54,404 nt of DNA from an uncultured Chloroflexota bacterium (lineage in GTDB: Bacteria; Chloroflexota; UBA11872; UBA12225). Within the stretch, counting starts at the first letter, position 1. Every line of letters begins with the position of its first letter. This document shows positions 48,933 through 54,404 of this stretch, in pieces. The notes beneath the pieces were generated by a model. That model saw only the letters and a program-made list of their open reading frames with translations. It was not told the origin of the DNA and searched no databases. The position numbers and the translations under genes were made by a program. The stretch covers positions 1 through 54,404 of the forward strand of contig CADCTC010000127.1 of assembly GCA_902805635.1 (NCBI GenBank), read 5' to 3'.

Positions 48933-50436
48933 GGCGCAGCGCCGGGTCGAATGCGCGCTTCAGCGAATGCTGCGCCGCCTGGTCCCGTGGCCCCAGCACC
49001 CAGTGCAGGTAGGCTTGCTTTTCCAGCCCCACGCCGTGCTCTCCAGAGAGTGTGCCGCCCGCATCCACGCACGCGCGCAGGATCTCCGCCCCCGCCGCCA
49101 CCACACGCTCGGTGATGCCTGGGTGGCGCGCGTCATACGAGATGTTGGGGTGCAGGTTGCCGTCCCCCGCGTGGAAGACGTTCACCACGAGCAGGCCGTG
49201 ACGCTCGGCGATCGCGTCGATCTGCTCCAGCACCAACACGGTTTTAGAGCGCGGCACTACGCCGTCGATGACGTAGATGTTCGGCGCCAGCTGCCCCAGC
49301 GCGCCGGCCGCGCCCTTGCGCCCCGCCCATAGCCTCACTCGCTCCGCCACGGTCTGCGCCGTCCTGATCTCCGTCGCGCCATGCGCGCGCAGCACCGCCT
49401 CCACCTGCGCGGTTTCTTCCGCCGTTTGCTCCACCAGCTCCTCCAGCTCCACCAGCAGCACCGCCGCTGCGCCCTCTGGGTACTCCAAGAAGCCCGTCTT
49501 GCGCAGCGCGCGGATGACGTGCCGGTCCACGAACTCCAGGGCGGCGGGGGTGATCCCCGCCGCGATGATCGCCGAGCACGCCGCCCCCGCATCGCTCGTC
49601 GTGCCGAAGATGGCGAGCAGTGTGCGCACGCTCTCGGGCCGCGGGAGCAGACGCACCGTGATCGCCGTCACGAACCCAAGGTTCCCTTCGGACCCCGTCA
49701 CCAGCCCCACCACGTCATAACCCGGCTGCTCCGCGCCGTCAGTCGACGGTGGACAAACGACGGATGCTCCTTCGCCCTTCGAGTGACGTCGGTCATCGGC
49801 CCCAATGCGCCCCGTGCGTACCACGGTGCCGTCCGCCAGCACCGCTTCCAGCCCCAGCACGTGGTTGGTCGTGACGCCGTACTTGAGGCAGTGCGCGCCG
49901 CCCGCGTTCTCCGCCACGTTGCCGCCGATGGTGGAGACGCCCTGGCTCGACGGGTCGGGCGCGTAGTACAACCCGTGCGGCTCCGCCGCGCGGCTCAGCT
50001 CGATATTGACGACCCCCGGCTGGACCGTCGCCAGCCGGTTCTCTGCATCCAGGTGCAGGAGGCGGTTCATGCGGCTGGTCCCGATCACTAGTCCGCCGCC
50101 CATCGGCGTCGCGCCCCCCGATAGCCCCGTCCCGGCGCCGCGCGGCGTCACAGGCAGGCCGCGCGCCGCCGCCAGGCGTACCAGCGCCGCGACCTCCTGG
50201 GTAGTGCGCGGCAGGCATACCGCTTCCGGTCGCGCCTTGGCCAGGAAGGCGTCGCTCTCGTAGGCAGCCAGCTGCCCCGCCGCACGCAGCACGCCCTGTG
50301 GCCCGACGATTGCCGCCAGGTCGTCCCACAGCGTGGCGGTGGGCGTGCCGTTGTTCAACCGGCAAGCGTGAGGCGCATACGCGGGAGCGGCCACGGCGGC
50401 AAGTGTGACAGACGGACCTAATGGTGGCTTCAACAC
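48895..50436 (-). CDS. FAD-linked oxidase, glycolate oxidase GlcD-like
   Basis: 513 residues from GTG 50436; the start is uncertain because no ribosome site is seen and a dispersed repeat abuts it at 50439. FAD-binding PCMH domain at ~65-250 (LPVTPRGAGTGLSGGATPMG, STIGGNVAENAGGAHCLKYG, GLVTGSEGNLGFVT), then the C-terminal cap with NVFHAGDGNLHPNISYDAR and SGEHGVGLEK, including the metal-binding His. It should oxidise glycolate or D-lactate. A non-conserved insertion (~214-237, RRHSKGEGASVVCPPSTDGA) interrupts the region before the PGYD motif. Partner subunits GlcE and GlcF are absent nearby. Confidence 0.85.
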   Translation of the reverse strand: MLKPPLGPSVTLAAVAAPAYAPHACRLNNGTPTATLWDDLAAIVGPQGVLRAAGQLAAYESDAFLAKARPEAVCLPRTTQEVAALVRLAAARGLPVTPRGAGTGLSGGATPMGGGLVIGTSRMNRLLHLDAENRLATVQPGVVNIELSRAAEPHGLYYAPDPSSQGVSTIGGNVAENAGGAHCLKYGVTTNHVLGLEAVLADGTVVRTGRIGADDRRHSKGEGASVVCPPSTDGAEQPGYDVVGLVTGSEGNLGFVTAITVRLLPRPESVRTLLAIFGTTSDAGAACSAIIAAGITPAALEFVDRHVIRALRKTGFLEYPEGAAAVLLVELEELVEQTAEETAQVEAVLRAHGATEIRTAQTVAERVRLWAGRKGAAGALGQLAPNIYVIDGVVPRSKTVLVLEQIDAIAERHGLLVVNVFHAGDGNLHPNISYDARHPGITERVVAAGAEILRACVDAGGTLSGEHGVGLEKQAYLHWVLGPRDQAAQHSLKRAFDPALRLNPGKPFSGPLR

Positions 50437-50438
50437 GG

Positions 50439-50492
50439 CCGTTCGCCCTGAGCTTGTCGAAGGGTGTGGTTCGACACGCTCACCACGAACGG
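50439..50492. repeat. Dispersed palindromic-ended repeat, copy 3 (54 bp)
   Basis: CCGTTCGCCCTGAGCTTGTC at the left end, GGTTCGACACGCTCACCACG inside and CCACGAACGG at the right end. It lies in the gap between glucose dehydrogenase and the FAD-oxidase, directly against the GTG of the oxidase gene. Confidence 0.7.
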
Positions 50493-50508
50493 GAGAGTGA
50501 GACGGTCC

Positions 50509-51621
50509 CTAATTGACTGGCGCCCAGGAGATCACGCTCTTGATCTCGTCCTTCACGCGTTCCTTGAGCGCGGCTTCGAACTCCGCGGCCGGGATGTGGT
50601 GGGTCACCACGCTGCTCGCCGCCCCCGGCCTGCGCGCCTCGGCCTCCGCCAGGTCCGCCACGCCCAGCTCGAAGTGGCTGCGACCGGCGTTCACGCTGCC
50701 CAGCAGCACCTGGTTGGAGAGCACCAGCTGGCGCACCAGTGCGGCTCCGTCGATCCTGATCGGCCGGTCACCGCCGGGGATGCCCGTCAGCACGTAGACC
50801 CCGTTGATGCCCAGCGCATCGATCAGCTCGAACTCCAGGCTGGCCACCCCCGTCGCCTCCACGATGATGTCCACCTGGCCCAGCTGGTCGTCCAGCACGT
50901 CGGTCTTGACCTGCTTGCCGTTCACGTACCGGCCGCCGATGCGCTTGAGCAACGCAGGGCGCGTCGAGTCCTCGTCCACCACGTCCAGCCCGATCACCTC
51001 CACGTCCCGCAGCCGCAGCACGATCGCCGCCAGCAGCCCAATCGGCCCCAACCCGGCGATGAGCGCGCGTTTGCCCTCCAGCCATTCTTCCGGGCTGTGC
51101 GCGCCCGGCAGTCGCGCTGCCTGGATCTCCGCCGCCTCCCAGACCGCCTTCTCCGCCACCGACATCGGCTCGGCCAGCACCCCGAACTGCGCCATGCTGG
51201 CCGGCATCTTCACGACGTACTGCTCGGTGTCCACCACAAACTCAGTCTGGAAGCCGTCCGCGGCGCGGATACCACGCTCGGTGTAATCGCCGCTGGCACA
51301 CATGTCGGACCGGTTCTCCGCACATGATTCGCAGTGGTCGCACCCGCGCCGAACCGTGAAGACGGCGAAGTCTCCAGGCTTCACCGCCTGTACCGCCCCA
51401 CCGACCTCAACCACCTTGCCGAACATCTCGTGCCCCAGCACCAGGTCGGTCCTGCCCGGCGGAAGGTCCGCCCGCCCGCCGTTTGCCTCCTCCCGGTCGG
51501 TGCCGCAGATGCCAACTTGCAGCACCTGCATCTTGATCTGGTCCGCCGCTTCGACGCTCGGCTCCGGCCGCTCCACGAACCGAACGTCTGTCGTCCCCGG
51601 CACCACCGCGATCGCTCTCAT
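50509..51621 (-). CDS. Glucose 1-dehydrogenase-like zinc alcohol dehydrogenase
   Basis: 370 residues from ATG 51621 with AAGGAG 9 nt upstream. A medium-chain dehydrogenase: catalytic Zn ligands in VGICGTDREE and VLGHEMFG, structural Zn Cys cluster GCDHCESCAENRSDMC, Rossmann GLGPIGLLAAIV and a glucose-dehydrogenase-type C-terminus (LSNQVLLGSVNAGRSHFELG). Archaeal and bacterial glucose dehydrogenases have this pattern and make gluconolactone, which the SMP-30-like enzyme could hydrolyse. Part of the minus-strand sugar operon ending here; the gene lies 79 nt after the Gfo/Idh/MocA gene. Confidence 0.88.
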   Translation of the reverse strand: MRAIAVVPGTTDVRFVERPEPSVEAADQIKMQVLQVGICGTDREEANGGRADLPPGRTDLVLGHEMFGKVVEVGGAVQAVKPGDFAVFTVRRGCDHCESCAENRSDMCASGDYTERGIRAADGFQTEFVVDTEQYVVKMPASMAQFGVLAEPMSVAEKAVWEAAEIQAARLPGAHSPEEWLEGKRALIAGLGPIGLLAAIVLRLRDVEVIGLDVVDEDSTRPALLKRIGGRYVNGKQVKTDVLDDQLGQVDIIVEATGVASLEFELIDALGINGVYVLTGIPGGDRPIRIDGAALVRQLVLSNQVLLGSVNAGRSHFELGVADLAEAEARRPGAASSVVTHHIPAAEFEAALKERVKDEIKSVISWAPVN

Positions 51622-51700
51622 CCCGCCATGCTCCTTCTGGGGTACACACTGCCCCACGTGCCCCACATGCCCCACGCACAGGCAGGATACCGCTCTTGCG

Positions 51701-52726
51701 TCAGACGTGCACCGGTTGCCCCGACTCCGCTGATTGGTAGGCCGCGAACACCAGCGCCAGGCTGTCCAGGTTCTGCTCGCCCGACGTCTCGAACTCTTCG
51801 CCTGATTCCAGGCAGTCCACGAAGTGGCGCAGCGCATCGGTCCACGACCGCTGGTACCCGTCCGCCGTGTCCACGTCTAGCGTCTCTTGCCGCCCGTCGC
51901 GATAGCGCACCTGCGGCCGGCCGCTCTCGTCCAGCGAGAGGTGGCCTTCCGTGCCCTCAATTACCAGCGTGTCCGGGTGCAGGCGTTTGGCGCGGTCTGA
52001 GGTGTGTCCCACCGAGTGCCAGCTCAGCTCCACCGTCGCGGTGCGACCGGGATACTCCAGCAGCGCCAGCGCCGTGTCCTCCCCCGCGATGTGCGGTGAC
52101 ACCTTTCGCGTACGCGCGTAGACACGCTTCGGGTCGCCGAACAGATAGCGCGTCACGTCGAGGTGGTGTGGCCCCAGCTCGAACAGGATCAGAGGGTCCA
52201 TGGTGCGCTGAAACGGCTGCCCTGCGAAGAGCTGCTCCGCGGGCCGCTCCGGCGTCACCACCGCCGCGTCGGTGCGCAGCGCCAGCCGCATGAAGAACAG
52301 CTCTCCCAGCGCACCAGTGTCCAGCAGCCGCCGGATGGCGCGATACCACGGCCGCCAGCGCCAGTTCTCGTTCACCATCAGGCGCATGCCCGCGGCCCGG
52401 CACGCCTCCACCATCGCCCGCGCGTCTTCCATAGAGGGCGCCAGCGGCTTCTGGCAGAGCACGTGCTTGCCGGCGGCGGCGGCGCGTTGCGCCAGGTCCA
52501 GGTGAGTCTCCACCGCTGTGGCGATGTCCACCGCCTCCAGGTCCGGGCGGCGGATCAGCGCGTCCACGTCCTCAAACGCTGGTACGCCGAACTCCTCCCC
52601 CACCGCACGGGCACGCTCTGGCGTGCGGTTCCACAGTCCAACTATCTGCGCGTTGGGGATGGTCTGCCACCCCTTCAGCTGGACGCGGCCGGCGTAGCCG
52701 GCCCCCAGCACCGCGATGCCTACCAC
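51701..52726 (-). CDS. Gfo/Idh/MocA family oxidoreductase
   Basis: 341 residues from GTG 52726 with AGAGGA upstream. Rossmann VGIAVLGAGYAGRVQ, the KHVLCQKPLAPSMEDA segment with the catalytic Lys, VNENWRWRPWYRAIRRLL and a later ELGPHHLDVTRYLFGD with the conserved His. Substrate is a sugar or inositol-like compound. It lies 14 nt after the solute-binding-protein gene and precedes the glucose-dehydrogenase-like gene, so they should form one catabolic route. It is not a close copy of the 11094-12182 protein. Confidence 0.9.
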   Translation of the reverse strand: MVGIAVLGAGYAGRVQLKGWQTIPNAQIVGLWNRTPERARAVGEEFGVPAFEDVDALIRRPDLEAVDIATAVETHLDLAQRAAAAGKHVLCQKPLAPSMEDARAMVEACRAAGMRLMVNENWRWRPWYRAIRRLLDTGALGELFFMRLALRTDAAVVTPERPAEQLFAGQPFQRTMDPLILFELGPHHLDVTRYLFGDPKRVYARTRKVSPHIAGEDTALALLEYPGRTATVELSWHSVGHTSDRAKRLHPDTLVIEGTEGHLSLDESGRPQVRYRDGRQETLDVDTADGYQRSWTDALRHFVDCLESGEEFETSGEQNLDSLALVFAAYQSAESGQPVHV

Positions 52727-52740
52727 GGTTGCTCGTCCTC

Positions 52741-54072
52741 TTACGCGCTGTTCACGGTCGTGGTGGTGAACGCCGCCATCTCAGAGACCGCCTCCTTGAC
52801 GCTCTTCTCGCGGCGCATCGCCTGCAGCACCACCTCGCGGATCTTCACCCGCAGCACCGAGAACTTAGGATGCCCGGGTACCGACCAGCCCTTGTCCTGC
52901 GCTTCGTAGAAAGGACGCAGCAAGGGGTCGGTCACCGACTTGTCCATCGACTTGCGCGGCGGCACGGCATTGAACGCGGTGGTCACGCCCGTCAGCTGCT
53001 CGGGTTCGGTCAAGAACAGCAGCAGGTCAAGCGTCGCGTCCACGTCCTTATTCTGCTTGCCCGCCATCAACCACGTCCCGCCCAGGTAGCCGGTCGCCGT
53101 CTCCCTGCCGGAGAACTCCGGTGCGAAGTCCGTTACCAGCACGTCCGCGGGGTTGATGCCGGCCGCCGCCACATTCCCAATCTGCTGCGTGTTGTTGAAC
53201 ATGCTCCCTGCGATGTCCGTCGCCAGCAGCGTTACGTTCGGTGGCGGTGCCGGCCGCTCGAACGAGTCGATGCGATCCCTGTGGATGAAGTCCACGATCG
53301 TCTGCAGCGCACGCTCGCCTTCCGCATTGTCGAAGTTGGCCTTCGTCTGCTCGGGGTTGAGCAGGTCCTTGCCGAGCTGCTTGACCATCATCAGGTAGAA
53401 GCTCTCGTCGTTCCTTGGCACATCGAAGCCAAAGCGCGTCATCTGCCCCCCCTCCCAGCGCGCGATCTTCCGGCCCGCCTCGGCGAACTTGTCCCACGTC
53501 TTGGGCAGGCTCTTGCGGTCGGTCGGCCGCCCCGCCTCCGCCAGGCGGTCCTTCCGGTACAGCATGATCCGCATGTCGGCATAGTAGGTCAGCCCGTAGA
53601 GCTTCTGCTTGAACGTCCCAATGCTCACGCCCGATTGGAAGAAGTCCCCTGCCTCTTTCTTCACCCGCTGATAGCTATCCAGCGGCAGCACGAAGCCCGG
53701 GGCCGCCAGCTGCGCCACGCCTGGGCTACCGATGTTGAAGATGTCCGGCCCGGTGCCGCCGACGTACCCTACGGTCAGCTTCTGCAGCAGCTCGTCGCCG
53801 TTGGAGATCACCGTGCGTGTGACCTTCACCGGCGCGTTCTTTTCCATGAATACCGACAGCCGCTTGTCCTCGAACTCGCCGGTCTCCACGTATGATCGGC
53901 CGGCGCCGGCCCCCATGCGCGACCAGAACTCCAGGGTTACTGCCTTACGGGTCTTCGCGCCCCCTTCCCCCGCGCCTGCACCGCCGCTCTGCGCACCACA
54001 CGCCGCCAGCAGCGCTGCGCCGCCCGCTGCTGCCATTGCCGCTATGCGCCGCCGCGTCATCATTCCAGTCAT
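52741..54072 (-). CDS. Sugar ABC transporter substrate-binding lipoprotein
   Basis: 443 residues from ATG 54072 with CGGAG upstream. Tat-type signal (MMTRRRIAAMAAAGGAALL) and lipobox LLAACGA, then a solute-binding domain: VTLEFWSRMGAGAG, YGLTYYADMRIMLYRKD, PTDRKSLPKTWDKF, LGGTWLMAGKQNKDVDATLD. Several segments match the orphan binding protein at 15183-16526, so these are paralogues. The downstream oxidoreductase and dehydrogenase genes suggest the ligand is an aldose-type sugar. It follows another binding-protein gene by 21 nt, so two binding proteins are encoded in tandem; no permeases are visible inside the window. Confidence 0.9.
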   Translation of the reverse strand: MTGMMTRRRIAAMAAAGGAALLAACGAQSGGAGAGEGGAKTRKAVTLEFWSRMGAGAGRSYVETGEFEDKRLSVFMEKNAPVKVTRTVISNGDELLQKLTVGYVGGTGPDIFNIGSPGVAQLAAPGFVLPLDSYQRVKKEAGDFFQSGVSIGTFKQKLYGLTYYADMRIMLYRKDRLAEAGRPTDRKSLPKTWDKFAEAGRKIARWEGGQMTRFGFDVPRNDESFYLMMVKQLGKDLLNPEQTKANFDNAEGERALQTIVDFIHRDRIDSFERPAPPPNVTLLATDIAGSMFNNTQQIGNVAAAGINPADVLVTDFAPEFSGRETATGYLGGTWLMAGKQNKDVDATLDLLLFLTEPEQLTGVTTAFNAVPPRKSMDKSVTDPLLRPFYEAQDKGWSVPGHPKFSVLRVKIREVVLQAMRREKSVKEAVSEMAAFTTTTVNSA

Positions 54073-54093
54073 TGCTCTTGTCTCCGTGCTCCA

Positions 54094-54404
54094 TCACTTG
54101 ATCGCTGCGTTACCTGCCTGCGTCGCCTTGGTAGCGGCTTCTTGCACCGATATCTCGCCGCCAAACGCCTGGTTGAGGATTGAGTTGGTTGCAGAGAGCC
54201 AGTTGGAGTAGCCCGACCAGATCCGGTAGCCACGGGCGCTCTGGTCGCCACGCGTAGTCGTCAATTGGTCCATCAGCAGCTTCAGCCCCGGTGGGGTGCC
54301 GTTCAAATATAAGGGCCCCGTGGCCGCCTTCCGGTTGACTGGCACGTAGCTTGCCTCCTTCGCGACGAACGATTGCCCCTCCTCACCGCACAGCCAGACC
54401 GCCA
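54094..54404 (-). CDS. Substrate-binding protein, C-terminal fragment (runs off the window)
   Basis: At least 102 residues of a gene that continues beyond the window end. The visible C-terminus (AVWLCGEEGQSFVAKEASY, then VPVNRKAATG, WLSATNSILNQAFGGEISVQ, EAATKATQAGNAAIK) is typical of the end of extracellular sugar-binding proteins, where ligand-contacting Trp and a late amphipathic helix occur. It is the first of two tandem binding-protein genes. The full protein cannot be assessed. Confidence 0.75.
   Translation of the reverse strand, partial: AVWLCGEEGQSFVAKEASYVPVNRKAATGPLYLNGTPPGLKLLMDQLTTTRGDQSARGYRIWSGYSNWLSATNSILNQAFGGEISVQEAATKATQAGNAAIK

Noticed and set aside
1..54404. tRNA, rRNA and CRISPR arrays
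   Set aside because: No cloverleaf with a plausible anticodon arm, conserved rRNA segment or regularly spaced repeat array was seen by eye. A tRNA search was not possible here.

Overview
The window is high-GC DNA from a bacterium, most likely a monoderm Chloroflexota-type organism. The evidence is indirect: several Tat-dependent sugar-binding lipoproteins (twin Arg followed by an Ala/Gly-rich stretch and a lipobox Cys), an LPXTG-like cell-wall anchor, many Gfo/Idh/MocA sugar oxidoreductases, TANNNT boxes placed 6-8 nt before start codons as in leaderless transcripts, and UGSC-type selenoproteins. There are no rRNA or tRNA genes, CRISPR arrays or complete insertion sequences, so the phylum call is an inference.

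Layout. 1-2.1 kb: a BcsB-like polysaccharide-export protein overlapping a membrane protein with a degenerate GGDEF domain. 2.3-3.4 kb: a Tat-exported SMP-30-type lactonase. 3.5-6.5 kb (minus): a translationally coupled operon of a UGSC-family selenoprotein, a thioredoxin-reductase-like flavoprotein and a MaoC-like hydratase. 6.6-13.9 kb: a LacI regulator divergent from a sugar operon (GH39-like glycosidase, solute-binding protein, Gfo/Idh/MocA, ThuA, epimerase). 13.9-19.4 kb: a HTH protein, a small TPR protein, an orphan binding protein, DUF389, a SET-domain protein and a split ChrA chromate transporter. 19.5-22.2 kb: an ABC-2 exporter with a DUF6886 protein. 22.7-24.8 kb: a class A penicillin-binding protein interrupted by TAA. 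24.8-28.4 kb: a GSA-aminomutase-like aminotransferase, an aldo/keto reductase and a D-threonine-aldolase-like enzyme. 28.6-33.0 kb: a secreted ScyD-like beta-propeller with LPXTG-like tail and a VIT/vWA protein. 33.2-38.7 kb: selD, two adenylate cyclases converging tail to tail, and an AIM24 protein. 38.8-45.6 kb: a zinc-ribbon protein, a sulfatase, a secreted glycosidase, a GT39-type glycosyltransferase and a 2-hydroxyacid dehydrogenase. 45.7-48.9 kb: a two-component cluster whose first kinase is cut by TAG. 48.9-54.4 kb (minus): a glycolate-oxidase-like flavoprotein, then a sugar catabolism operon (tandem binding proteins, Gfo/Idh/MocA, glucose dehydrogenase).

The most notable content is selenocysteine biology. 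Two genes need an in-frame TGA to be read as Sec. In the 6.5-4.9 kb operon a 96-residue reading frame ends ...GVGH, then TGA, and continues in the same frame as S-T-C and another ~440 residues; together these make a UGSC-type Sec-X-X-Cys protein whose stop overlaps a thioredoxin-reductase-like gene carrying C-A-T-C. At 33.2 kb selD itself begins ...SSSAG-TGA-ASK-MGPG, giving the classical catalytic (Sec/Cys)-X-X-Lys site. Both TGAs are followed at a suitable distance by a small stem-loop that could act as a bacterial SECIS. SelD makes the selenium donor needed by both proteins, so the window holds a supplier and a consumer. SelA, SelB and tRNA-Sec are not in it.

The other theme is uptake and breakdown of plant- or algal-type glycans: glycosidases, a sulfatase, binding proteins and oxidoreductases, with no sugar ABC permeases in the window. 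A 54-78 bp palindromic-ended repeat occurs three times, once in frame inside an adenylate cyclase gene.
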